Shown here: piece by piece, positions 11,450-22,002 of the stretch | How positions within the stretch are numbered: position 1 is the first letter of the stretch | Layout of the letters: every line of letters starts with the position of its first letter | Assembly (NCBI GenBank): GCA_000934385.1 | Contig: KN880514.1 | Coordinates: forward strand, 1 to 64,000 | From: Cylindrobasidium torrendii FP15055 ss-10 | Taxonomy: Eukaryota > Basidiomycota > Agaricomycetes > Agaricales > Physalacriaceae | Reading direction: 5' to 3' | DNA length: 64,000 nt | Notes under the pieces: generated by a model | Database searches by the model: none | The model's input: only the letters and a program-made list of their open reading frames with translations | What the model was told of the DNA's origin: nothing | Position numbers and translations under genes: made by a program

Positions 11450-12990
11450 AGTCGTACGTATACGTAGTCCGTGTTCCAACTTCCAACATATCGCTGCTCC
11501 CGAATGTACGTCGCCCAGAATACTCACTATATGTCGTCCTAGCGCGCTACACGACCTACCCGACCCAGTCAGCTCAAGCATATCTAGAGACGGCGGCAAG
11601 CACGCACATGCACATATCCTTGACTAAGTATCGCGGCCTCGATACAAGCAAGCCCGAGATGCACATAGCCCACTGCCTCTTTCCCTTTACTTATGCGACG
11701 TGCTATGCGGAGACATAAGCCTAAGCCTTCCACGGGGAAGCGGTGACACGCACCTGGTTGAATAGATATGTAGTTGTGCTCTGCACGTATCCAAGTCTTC
11801 ATCCGCGTAAGTGTCTTCTCCAAGTTTGGTCGTCTTCGTACACTCGCAGAATGGTTGCAGGCGACCCTCGACGCCGAGTCGGTTTATGCCGGGGACGTAT
11901 AGGAGAAGCAGTAGGATGCGCCAGGTTGCCGATGAAAGTGAAAGCGAGAGTGGGAAGCGCAATCAGATGGGAATCGTCTTCCTGGAAATATCTCGCCGAG
12001 GTGCAAGCGGAAGACTGGTATACGTAGTCCAAGAGAGGAGTACCATCGAAAACCAAAGCCGAAGCCGAGGGGGTGATGCCGACGTTAATATATACATGGA
12101 AGATGTATGAGCTGAACGCTGAACGCGGAGGGCACGTCTGTCCGCTGGGCAGGGTACAGACGACGTGCTCTTGGGTACGGGCGACATACGGGCGAAGATG
12201 GAGATGAAGGCAACTCGGTGTGTACGCCGAGCCCTCGTCGTTGGTGACAGTGTATAGTCCAGGATCTGGGTCCATCCTGGTTCCACAAATCGCACAGTAA
12301 ATAAGACGGGGCATGAGTGAATAGGACGGGGCACGGGCATGCTGAAAAGGTCCGCTCATCGAAGGTTAAGTCGTACGCCGTGAATGAGGCCCGGAGGTGT
12401 AGCGGCTGAACGGTGTTGTCCATGGGAACGTGAATGGTGATGGTAACCACTGACACTGAGCAGGAAAGCCGTAGAGTTCGCGCCTTCGCTCAGTGAGGTA
12501 CGGTTCGAAGCTTGAAGCTTGAGGATTCAGGAAGCTCTTCACGTCGATGAGTTACCATCCAAGAAGTCTGGTTGAAAGTGGTCTTCAGTCCCAGGGCGCA
12601 TGCATACGTCTACGCGTCCCTATCAGTTCAAGCGAAGCGCGTAATGCATACTACGCACTTGGTTGCGTACTCGTCCACATATGAGATACATATCCTTCAT
12701 TAGTGCAGCAAGCCTCTGGCATTCGCGCGCCTCCAAATCAGACTGATGCTCATCGCCTATTGCATGAGACTCTGCGCTCCATCAGCACGGGCGTTCTCAA
12801 GAAAAGCATGTGAGCGCACCTCTTCGTGTATACCCATGCACAATGGCACATCCCCCCACTATGCTGGCACATTCCCTTGTCCAATCGTCTTCTGTGGAAT
12901 GTTTCCGAAATCCAGATCCCGGGAGGATGTAGTAGGCGCTATCTAACACCAATTTAACGGTCGTTCTCTGGTCCCTGGATGAAAGTCACT
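11450..12990. repeat. Mosaic repeat copy R3 with block K
   Basis: From GTAGTCCGTGTTCCAACTTC (11,464) to the GTAGTAGGCGC block (12,929) this segment matches 15,845-17,440 almost throughout. Examples are the CTTCCACGGGGAAGCGGTGA block (11,734), AAGTCGTACGCCGTGAATGA (12,368) and the CATGAGACTCTGCGC block (12,763). The offset changes slowly from 4.38 to 4.46 kb because of small indels. This is the longest and best-kept duplication of the array. Confidence 0.85.
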
Positions 12991-13029
12991 GTTCATACGT
13001 TCAGAATAATCTCAGGCTCTCAGCTGTGT

Positions 13030-13480
13030 ACACGTTGGATTACAGGGGAAAGTGCAAGTGGGCGTTCGGCGTTCGGAATCCAGAGGGCTCGTCTGTGGGC
13101 AAGGCGTTCTTGGGCGTAGCATAGGCGACACAGGATACCGTCGAAGCGGCGCGTTCATGTTCCTCCGCCAAAAAGTGTTCGAACCCAAGGCCGCATGGAG
13201 CACCACGGAAGAGCACTCGAAACCCGAGACGACTTGCTGGCTGTGGTTATGGATAAAAACCCCTTCCCCTGGATGTCTGGGTGGAAATATTTGACGTCGC
13301 AGCATCGGGCTCAAGGTCGTTTGAGCCGCGAGACATCCAATTCGTCGACCACAATGTACGGGACATAATTGCAGCACCCGCGCAGCCTCCGTCTTCATCT
13401 GTGGCCCGGAAAGTAGCTCTGCCGATGGTGCTGAGCCGACGGTCTTGACAATAGTGGGACGATTCCTTGGGGTGCGCATG
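13030..13480. repeat. Diverged shared blocks between R3 and R4
   Basis: The stretch 13,040-13,140 (GTGCAAGTGGGCGTTCGG core) is repeated at about 15,490-15,595. The stretch 13,270-13,340 (TTTGACGTCGCAGC core) resembles 15,790-15,850, and 13,385-13,475 is block M copy 2. The order of the blocks is not fixed, which shows shuffling within the array. Confidence 0.6.
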
Positions 13481-13739
13481 ACTGTACGCTGAAGAAGAGG
13501 AGGTGGACATGCACTATTCCAGGCGGCTAGGTTGAGCCGAGGGCGGCGTTGTACAATGCACATCCTCAAACCAGATGACTTCGAACAATCATGGGTGACG
13601 TTTAAGTTGTGCAGCCCCAATCCAGAGGAATCATCCAACATGAGTCGGTCCACTTCTCCGCGACACCTGTGCTAGGCCCGTCGGAAATGCCGTAGAACCA
13701 TGCAATAGTGAGTTGCGCGGACCTCTGTTGGGAGGTTGA

Positions 13740-14900
13740 ATGGCGCGCTCGGCGTAAACATTGGGCAGCTCCAGCTAAATGGTCCAAAGACTGGCTGAGT
13801 TCACCGCACAGGCAAATTCGCGTCGTGCATCCCAGGATACAGCGGGGATAATTGTGATATGCAGGCCGTCCGAATTCGCCGCCGCGTATGCCCTTCCCAG
13901 TCAATCAATTGGAGACTGGCATGAATTCGAGACTGGCATGACTTCCAGACGAAGCTGGACATGCGTGTTTGATGGCGTCTACGCAGCCTGGTGAGGCAAA
14001 GCACATCTGGGAGGACGGACCGTACATACTACAGGTTATCCCTCCCCTTCCCTCCTAGGTTTGACGACCCAGAAAACCCCATATGAACGAGCCGCGGTCG
14101 TTTCGGTTGTCCTTCACTCGTATATGTGGCTCGGTGGACCATCAATGCGATGGTTGGTTCAAAGACCGTGAAGCTGCCAGGGAAGAAGACTGCGCAGGCG
14201 GGGCGGATTCACGTTCATGGCGGGTCAGCCAGAGGTCCAGTCCAATCTTCCAGCGCCGGCGCCCTAATCCCGGTCCGTGTTCAAAGATATGGCTGCTCCC
14301 GTCCCATCTCATCCAAGGACACGCCGAGGTTCTCTGGTACGCAGACCGGTCGCCATTCCTGCGCCGCGCAGTCCAGAGGCTAACACCCCCATTCCGATGT
14401 AGGGCTCGAGTGTACATCGCCGATGGTCCTCTCCGTTGTACTAGTCCTACGCGATCCAGTCAGCCCAAGCATATCCAGAGACGGCAGCAAACACGCACAT
14501 TTCCCCAGCTCGATACAAGCCCGCAGTGCAGCCAACCGCCTCTTGCCCTTTACCTGTGTACATGCCCCTTACCTGTGTACGTGCTTTGCAGAGATATCAG
14601 CCTAGAAGCATTCCCAGAAGGAGAAGTACCACGAACCTGGTTTTGGGGCTCAGCCTGTAAGTTATCTTCATCCGCGTAAATATCCTCATCCATCCGCGTA
14701 AATATCCTCTCCAAGTCGTCCTTCGTGATTCGGAAAAGCGAATGTAGGTAAGGTAGTGTTTGAAGCCGGCGGAATACAAGAGGAGCGATGGGATGCGCTT
14801 GGTTGTGTTGATGAGAGTCAAAGGCAGAGTAAGGCAAGCGTCTGCGATCGAATATTGAAGTAGGCTGGCCTGATCAGGAATACATGCAGGTACATAATCA
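13740..14900. repeat. Shared block J copy 2 and mosaic repeat copy R4
   Basis: Block J (13,765-14,000) is followed by a repeat copy with CATATGAACGAGCCG (14,078), GGTTCAAAGACCGTGAAG (14,157), CCTGTGTACGTGC (14,572) and the block CCTGGTTTTGGGGCTCAGC (14,636). Within it, a 30-bp segment with ATCCGCGTAAATATCCTC is locally duplicated at 14,670-14,710. Confidence 0.78.
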
Positions 14901-15844
14901 TAATGATATTCACAACGCGCCCGACTTGCACGAAACTTAGACATGCCATGCCTTGCTCTAGTATCTACGGTGCATTACGCTCCTTGAGTCTTCGCAGTCT
15001 CTGATACAGTACTACTAGAATGAGAATATGCGCTTACTGTACATAGTTTGTTTATGGATTACAAGGTCCAAGTGACCCCACCCAGGACGAGTCGGTAGAA
15101 AAAGCCACACGGACATCACTATGTGTTTGTTTGTTCAAAAATGTGCCATTATATAGTATATATCATGCTCTAAGAGTCAACTCTAATTTAGTAATTTCAA
15201 GCAGGTCCATCGAAGTCTTGTCCACTACCGCAGAGGGATTTTGAGACACCAGCACATTTGCGCCCTTTCCTTCCACATCACCCACCAACGACGGATGAAG
15301 AGGTATAGAAACCACTGTCAGGTGCACTCGACTCGCCTAATCCAAGGTGAAGGTGTCTCCAGCGACAAACGGACGAACACAAAACCGCCTCCGCCTTGAC
15401 CTCTTCGCGCACATCGGTACTAGACCACCTCCGCTTCCTTCAGAACGTGTTGCGTCGTGTTGCGAATGTCGTGCAAAACACTGTATTGGTGCAAGTGGGC
15501 GTTCGGTGTTCGGGCAGAAGGTTAAAATAATCCAGAGTGCTCGTCTGTCCACTGGGCAACGCGTTATTGGGCACAGGCGACACAGCCAAGCGACGCATAC
15601 ATGGTCCTCTGCGTATATCCCCCGCGAAAAGTGCTTGAACCACTCCCAAGATCCAGCTCCATAAACCATGAGCAAGGTTCTCGAGGCTGCATATGCATTA
15701 GGCTCGCCCGAGATTAGCACACGAAGACCCAAGCAGCCTGAGCGGACGCTAGATATGGGTCCGGACGGAATACCCCCAGGGAGGTGTAGCTGGAAGCATT
15801 CGACGTCCCAACGATGAGCCCAAGATCGTTTGAGCCGCTGAGCT

Positions 15845-17440
15845 GGGACATGCATACGTAGTCCGTGTTCCAACTTCCACCATATCGCTGCTCCCGAATG
15901 CACGTCGCCCAGAATACTCGTCCTAGCGCGCTACGCAACCCAGTCAGCCCAAGGCATATCCAGAGACGGCTGGCAAACACGCATACGCACATATCCTTGA
16001 CTATTACGGCCTCGATACAAGCCTCACAGGCGCGATGCACATAGCCCGCTGCCTCTTTCCCTTTACTTATGTGACGTGCTATGAGTCTAAGCCTTCCACG
16101 GGGAAGCGGTGACACGCACCTGGTTGAGTAGATATGTATGTAGTTGGGCTCTGCACGTATGCAAGTCCTAAGTGTCCTCTCCAAGTTAAGTCGTCTTCAT
16201 CTTCGTACACTCGCAAACCGGGGAAAGGGTTGTAGGTAGCATTCAACGTCGAGTCGGTTCAAGTAGGATATCGAGTAGAATATCGGATATAGGAGATGCT
16301 ATGGGATGTACGCTAGGTTGTGTTGTGATGATGAAAGTGAAAGCGAGAGTCAGGTGAGAGTGGGAAGCGTGATCAGATGGGAATCGTCTTCCCGCCGAGG
16401 TGCAAGTAGGCGGTCGGCGTTCGAGCGGAAGACTGGGTATCCTATCCATAGTAATCCAAGAGAGGAGCGCTGTCAAAAACCAAAACCAAAACCAAAGCCG
16501 AGGAGGGACCACCACTGATACATATGTATATGCTAAACGCAGAGGGAATATGTATATGCTGAACGCAGAGGGAATATGTATACGCTGAACGCAGAGGGCA
16601 CTGCCAGCGGGCGACATACGGGCGAAGGCGGAGGTGCAGGCAGCTCGGTGTGTACGCCGAGCCTTGTCGTTGGTGACAGTGTATAGTCCAAGTCCATCCT
16701 GGTTCCAGAAAGCGCACAGAGCATATGCAGGACAGGGCATGGGTGACTAGGACGGGGCACGGGCCAAGAGCTCATCGAAGGTTAAGTCGTACGCCGTGAA
16801 TGAAGCCCGGAGGTGTCGACCCGGCTGAACGGTGTTGTCCATGGGAACGTGAATGGCGGCGAGCACAGAAGTTTTTCACCGGTCAGGAAAGTAATAGACG
16901 GTCATGGGCTCGAGGATTCAGGATGCTCTTCACGTCGACGAGCTGGCCCGGATTTGCTTTGCCAGGTCGTCCGCGTCAATGCGAAGTACAGTGGGTTACC
17001 GAGCAGAGTCCACTCCTTTTGTCGAAAACACCATTAAGTCCCTGTGCCCATTCAGTTCCAGTGCACATGCACCTACGCGTCCCCGTCAGTTCAAGCGAGG
17101 CGCGTAATGCATACTACGCACTTGGTCGTGTGCCCTTGCGCACATCATCCACTAGTGCAGCCAGCCAGGACATGGGACATTCACGCTACCCCAAATCAGA
17201 CTGATGCTCATTGTCTATTGCATGAGACTCTGCGCGCCTCCATCAGCACGAACATTCTCAAGAAAAGCATGTGAGCGCACCTCATCGTGTATACCCATGC
17301 ATAGTGATATTGTTAATCGCGTCTCGTCATTGCTAGCTCGTCCAGTCGTCTTCTGTGGAATGTTTCTGAAATCCAGAATGGGAATGTAGTAGGCGCCATT
17401 CGAAACCACAAAACAACGTTAGGTCCAGTCGTGAAAGTCA
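15845..17440. repeat. Mosaic repeat copy R5 with block K
   Basis: This is the partner of 11,450-12,990. It ends about 65 bp before the start codon of the first gene to the right, so that gene's promoter is made partly of repeat DNA. It contains a local triplication of 22-25 bp at 16,526-16,602. Confidence 0.85.
16526..16602. repeat. Local tandem triplication, about 25-bp unit
   Basis: The unit around TATATGCTGAACGCAGAGGG occurs three times in a row with small changes; other mosaic copies carry it once (10,316; 12,113 in diverged form). It arose after the R3/R5 duplication. Confidence 0.75.
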
Positions 17441-17504
17441 CCGTTCAGCCTGGTTCACGGCTGATCACGATCACGATCACGCTGGTCCTCCACCTCAAAC
17501 CACC

Positions 17505-19437
17505 ATGTCGCGCCTAGCGGGCAAGAACCTCTCCACCGAAGCCAGCCAACGGCAACAAATCCAAGACCTCGTCCGTCGCCACGAATCCGACATCGCACGC
17601 ATCACCTCTCTCCAATCCGAACTCGACAACCAGCGCCAGGCGTTCCAGCACACGCAAGACCAGCAAGCGTTAATCGCGCAACAAAAGCAAGACCATGTTC
17701 ATGCGGCGTCTGCACGGCTTTTGAGTGTGATTAGGGCGTTAAGGCATGAATTGAGTGTATCAAGGACGGGAGGGGTTAAAGCGTCGGCTGAGTTGAGAGA
17801 AGCGACGCTGGAATGTCTTCGGCGGGATTACAAGCTGTACAAGTTTAGTATGGGGGAGGCGGAGTGGCAGGCTGCGCTGGATGCGAAGGATGCGGGTGCG
17901 GCGGAGCAGCATGCCTTGGCGTTGACGCATATCACGCGATTGGGGAGGGAGGTGCAGGCGAAGGAGGAGGAGGTGAGCAAGTTGCGAGCGGAGGTGGCGA
18001 AGGCGCGGGTGGAGGGGGCGAAAGAAACGGGCGCGACGGAGCGGTTGGAGACGATGCGTGCGGAGGTGGAGGATTTGAGGGGGACGGTGGGGAGGCAGGA
18101 GGAGCAACTGGCGAAGTGGAAGCTGTTTGAGACGAAGAACCAGGGGGCGTTGGAGGAGGAGAGGAAGAGGCGGGTCACGGCGGAGGCGGAGATTCAGGCG
18201 TTGGAGGCGCAGGTGGAGAAGGTGAAGAAGAAGGTGGCGCAGTATAGGGCGTCGTTGGTGTCTTGGCAGGAGCATGCCGCACAGCAGCAGCAGGAAATGG
18301 ATGCTAGCCAGGAGGAACAGGATACCCTTGTCAACAAGAATAAGACCCTACAAGAACAGGTGGAAACACTGACGGAGCAGTTGAAAAAGGTGCGTTGCGT
18401 TCATTTCATGTGGATATCTACTGATGTCTACGCTAGTCTGAACAACTACGTAGGAAGCGGAAACCAGAAGGTGCGTAGCCCATCCATTCCTTGAACCATC
18501 CCTCACACTTTGCTCAGCGGATTCAGAAATCGAAGAAGTCGAGCCCCCGCAAAAGAAGCCGCCAAAGAAAACGAAGAAGGCAGTCGATGAGGACGAGCCG
18601 CAGCCGAAACCCAAATCGAAGAAGGCATCGAAGAAGACACCGCCAGAAGACGATCCGCCTGCGAAGGGGAAGAAGAAGAAGGTCGTTGGGGAGGAGGAAG
18701 CAAGCGATGTGCAGGAGGAGGAGGCACCACAGCCGAAACCAAAGTCGAAGAGGGCGAAGAAGGCGAAGGCTACGCCTCCGGAGGAAGATGAGAATCCGCC
18801 GCCTCCGAAGAAGACGAGGAAGAAGAAGGTTGTTGAGGAGGAGGCGGTAGCGGAGGAGCCAGTTGCGGAGGATGAACCTGAACCAGCGCCTGATGTAGAC
18901 GATGCGCATGCGCTGCCAGAAGACCCTACGCCAGAAGACGAGCCTGCACCGCCTGAACCACCAGCAGCAGAAGAAGAGGAGGACGTGGAGAAGGAGGAGG
19001 ACGTAGCGAAGGCGAAACCGAAATCAGGCAAGAAGCGCGCGAGGGAGGCTTCGGAGCCTCCTCCTCCTCCTTCTGCGCAGGCGTCTTCTGATCCCATGCT
19101 TCAACAGCAGCCGCCGGTGCAGAAGAGGGGACGGAAGCCGTCGTCTGCGTCTATTGCGCCTCTTCCTGCGCCCCGTCGGCCTCCTAGCCGCGCGTCGATG
19201 GCCCCTCCGAGTCGAGCACCATCCGAAGGCCCGAGCAAGCGTCGGAAGATTGGGATTTTTGGTGGGCAGGGCGCGTCTATGCCTGATATCATGTCTTCGC
19301 TCGGGTCTGCTCTGAACGGTGCAGGGGGAAGGGGAGCGGAAGGCAGGGCGGCGAGTGTGATTCCGACGGATTTGAGCCCGATGAAGGAGGTGAGTATTCC
19401 GAGGAGTATGAGTGGGAGTTTTTTTGGGAGGAGGTAG
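17505..19437 (+). CDS. Coiled-coil protein with Lys/Pro/Glu-rich basic tail
   Basis: The model has three exons, 17505-18389, 18437-18470 and 18518-19437, with two introns of exactly 47 nt each (GTGCGT...TAG and GTGCGT...CAG); phases close to 612 residues. Residues 1 to about 300 are a long heptad-rich coiled coil (SELREATLE, EVEDLRGTV, EALEAQVEKVKKK). The tail is highly charged, with two related units beginning PQPKPKSK and ending in KKKKVV or RKKKVV, so an internal duplication is visible. The end is Ser/Pro/Arg-rich (PRRPPSRASMAPPSRAPSE) and finishes SMSGSFFGRR. Basic clusters such as KPKSGKKRAR could act as nuclear import signals. I do not recognise the family; a chromatin or spindle-associated scaffold would fit the composition, but that is inference only. 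Confidence 0.8.
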
Positions 19438-19482
19438 CGCGTGGTGGGTATGAAGGAGGGAAGATAGCATTGGGGAGGGCGT

Positions 19483-19566
19483 GCGTGTAGCGCTTGGTAC
19501 TGGGGCCTGTGCGTGCAGCGCTTAGTATCGGCGCCTGTGCGTGCAGTGCTTAGTATCGACGCCTGT
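19483..19566. repeat. 28-bp minisatellite, three copies
   Basis: Three units of 28 bp, each starting GCGTG and ending GCCTGT, lie just after the stop codon of the coiled-coil gene, followed by a partial fourth. They probably fall in its 3' UTR. Confidence 0.8.
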
Positions 19567-19714
19567 GCGTTCGTGCGGGAAGATGGCTGAGGGGTGCGAA
19601 GGGGAGGAGTAGGTAGATGTACCATTAGACATGCTTGTGTTCTTTATGCTTTCGTTGTTTTTCGCACATGTGCATACTTTCGTTTATTTATACGTACATA
19701 CGGTTCTTGGGTCG

Positions 19715-19778
19715 CGTCTACTCATCTGCACGTCTACTCATCTGCACGCCTACTCAGCTGCAGGCCTACTCATCTGCA
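19715..19778. repeat. 16-bp tandem repeat, four copies
   Basis: The unit is CGTCTACTCATCTGCA with one or two changes per copy. It lies in the intergenic space between the coiled-coil gene and tRNA-Ala. A further 18-bp pair around GAAGGTCTGAACAC follows at 19,859-19,894. Confidence 0.8.
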
Positions 19779-19979
19779 TGCTTGCTACCGTGATTCGAGG
19801 GGCAAAGTACGCGATGAAAGCCTCAAATTGGTGTCGAAGATCTGAGCACGGCGCGGTCGAAGGTCTGAACACCATCGAAGGTCTGAACACTATCGTATGT
19901 CTGTACACAACGCGGGGGCAGTGAACAATCTGGACAGTGGACGCGCGAACTTAGCTGCACACACCACCTCAAAAGATAG

Positions 19980-20054
19980 GGGCACATGGTGTAGTTGGTT
20001 TATCACGCCCGCTTAGCATGTGGGAGGTGTTGGGTTCAATTCCCAATGTGTCCA
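19980..20054 (+). tRNA. tRNA-Ala(AGC), no intron
   Basis: A full cloverleaf can be drawn. The acceptor is GGGCACA/TGTGTCC with the G3:U70 wobble that identifies alanine tRNAs, and the D arm is GTGT-AGTTGGTTT-ATCAC type. The anticodon stem-loop is CCCGC TTAGCAT GTGGG (anticodon AGC) and the T arm is TTGGG TTCAATT CCCAA. Internal A and B boxes are in the usual places. A T7 run 18 nt downstream would end Pol III transcription. Confidence 0.93.
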
Positions 20055-21036
20055 TTGTTGTAGGAATAGCGTTTTTTTCGGGGAGTGTTCGCATTGCAAT
20101 GCATGTAGCCCCGGGCCTCCCTGCATAGCAAAACAATGGATTACTGCCAAGGTTTTTGCAGCTAACTCTCGCCTTCAACAGCTCGACTTTCTACTCGAGA
20201 ATTTTTCGTCCTTCGAATTTCTGTCCAGGGCATCACGGACGCCGCAGCCTTCTTACACGTCTCACGTTTCAATTACCTTGGCGCGAATCATGAATTATGA
20301 ATGGGATTTCCCAGGCCGGCGCGACCCGACGGCGGGGGGCGGGCACTTTTCGCCGCGTCGATGCCCCCGGGGAAAGAGACACCGCGCCCGCCGTGTGCAT
20401 ATTCATTCGGTCTATGTAAGCGCGCTGTGCACTACATACATCAATCTTTAGGTGTCGTTGTCTCTGAAAAATATGTATATGTGGGAAGACCTTTCCTGGT
20501 TCTTCAAGCTTCAAGGTGCGACCGACTCAATAATGCTGTGAGCGCTGAACAGATATAGACCCGTGCAGGGAGATGGTCAAGCCACAGGGTTGAAGAGAGT
20601 TGAGACCGATGTATGTACGTACTTCTATTAGGCCCGACGTATTCAGAAGGGCTAGAGTCAATTATTGAATTCGGTATGTCAGGCCGCGATGTGGATTATA
20701 TGAATATGAATATGGATATGGATTTGGATATGGATATGGGCGTTCCGGTTCAGCCAGCGCTCGAGGGTATTGAGGCTTTTTGAAGGCATACGGACGACGA
20801 CGAACGACGAAGAGAGCATGAATCTGAGCTCTGAGCAGTGAGAGGGAGGGGGAAGGTAGGGGAGGCAGCATGTTCAGTGCGCGGCCGGGGCAGCGCGCGC
20901 GCGCGTAACTCTTTTGCCTAGCCTCATTACGCAAAACATCGCTGCTTCTCTCATAATTACCACATATTCATTCACGCTCAATCTATCCCGCGTTCATTCA
21001 TGCCCGGGTACCTAGGCTCCCACCCTTACCATCCTC
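20055..21036. other. Intergenic, no gene seen
   Basis: No supported coding region is present. A degenerate 6-bp microsatellite of the ATATGG/ATATGA type lies at 20,696-20,740. Open frames of 80-143 codons across 20,020-20,558 lack exon structure or family likeness. Confidence 0.6.
20072..20078 (+). terminator. Pol III terminator of tRNA-Ala
   Basis: Seven consecutive T residues 18 nt after the discriminator base. Confidence 0.7.
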
Positions 21037-21044
21037 TATAAAAA
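21037..21044 (+). promoter_or_regulatory. TATA box of the secreted-protein gene
   Basis: TATAAAAA lies 112 bp upstream of the ATG at 21156, in a CT-rich leader ending in CCCACACACACATCCCAG. The spacing fits a leader of about 80 nt. Confidence 0.7.
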
Positions 21045-21155
21045 CCTTCCTCTTCACTGAGAAATTCCCTCATCCCAGGATACTCCTCTCGCCTCCCGAC
21101 CCACCCCTTGCATTCTTTACCCAGTCACTCTTTACCCCCCACACACACATCCCAG

Positions 21156-22002
21156 ATGTTCTCCTTCGCCAAGATCTTCGGGTTCGCCGCACTCGGCCTG
21201 TCTGCTCTGTCTGCCGCCGTTGCGGCGCCCACGTCGCCGAACATGGCGCTGCGCTCCCTCGAGGCGCGCTGCGGCTGCGAGACGGTGGCGACGACTGTGA
21301 GCACGGTTGTTGTTGATGTGCAGACTATTGCGTATCCTATTAGTACGTCCTCTCTCCTTGCTTTCCTTCCTGCGTGTCCTCGTTGTTTTGTGTGGCAGGG
21401 GTGCTGATATACCTTGCAGTCTATGGAACGTCTGCGAACATCACCGTCGATGTGGTCAAGGTCGCTATTGGGGACATCAAGGTCAAGCTTGACGCCGCCA
21501 TCGTCGCGCTCGAGGCGTCTGCTGAGCTTTCGGTCAATGAGACCCTCGTGTTTGCGGGTGGCCTCCTCACTCTCGATGGCCTCGCCACTCTCCTGTGCAC
21601 AATCCTCGGCGTACGTCTTCCTAATACCCTCCCTTTACATGTGACCACCGAAACTGACTTCAAACCCACTCACACCAGCTCGTCCTCGCACTCGTCAAAA
21701 TCGTCTTCACCATCCTCTCCAAAGCCGACTGCGAGATCCTCAAGCCGCTCATCGCCGAGCTCCTCACCCTCGTCTGCCACCTCCTCCAAGTCGTCGTCGG
21801 CCTCGTCGACGGTCTCCTCGCCGTCCTCGTCTCCGTCCTCCTCTCATTCACCTTCACCATCGTCGGCGTCGTCTCCTTCAACCTCGTCGCCGTGCTCGGT
21901 GCAGTCATCGGTCTCGTCGGATGCGTGCTCGGTGACCTCCTTGGGTTCCTCGGTCAGGCCGTTTTGGGCCCCGTCGCGGGCCTCCTCGGTGCTATCCTCT
22001 AA
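21156..22002 (+). CDS. Small secreted hydrophobic protein
   Basis: The model has exons 21156-21342, 21420-21610 and 21679-22002 (introns of 77 and 68 nt, both GTACGT...AG). Phases close to 233 residues. The first 22 residues are a clear signal peptide (MFSFAKIFGFAALGLSALS, then AVAAP as cleavage region). The mature part has a Cys-Gly-Cys near its N-terminus, a Thr/Val-rich stretch, and a strongly hydrophobic Leu/Val tail with regularly spaced single cysteines. The tail could form amphipathic or membrane-inserting helices. The cysteine pattern is not that of hydrophobins (no CC pairs). A strong TATA box and short leader suggest high expression. Codon use is GC-rich and biased (CTC, GTC), typical of a highly expressed fungal gene. 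Family not recognised. Confidence 0.85.

Larger units (their letters stand above)
5830..17440. repeat. 11.6-kb mosaic of diverged repeats, gene-poor
   Basis: No open frame here exceeds about 213 codons and none resembles a known family. Instead the same blocks recur in the same order in five diverged copies (listed separately), with shorter shared blocks between them. Copies differ by many point changes and indels of 10-400 bp, and open frames are not conserved between copies, so the blocks behave as noncoding DNA or as decayed genes. Base composition looks ordinary, with no obvious C-to-T depletion. I recognise no transposon protein, LTR or tRNA-derived head in it. Confidence 0.8.

Noticed and set aside
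13012..13653. 213-residue frame in the repeat array
   Set aside because: No homology, not conserved in the matching repeat copies, and no plausible intron pattern; treated as accidental.
18491..18850. Arg-rich 119-residue frame
   Set aside because: Shifted frame of the Lys/Glu-rich exon 3 of the coiled-coil gene, which is joined in phase by two clear introns.
20020..20451. 143-residue frame after tRNA-Ala
   Set aside because: It starts inside the tRNA gene and shows no family likeness or coding bias.
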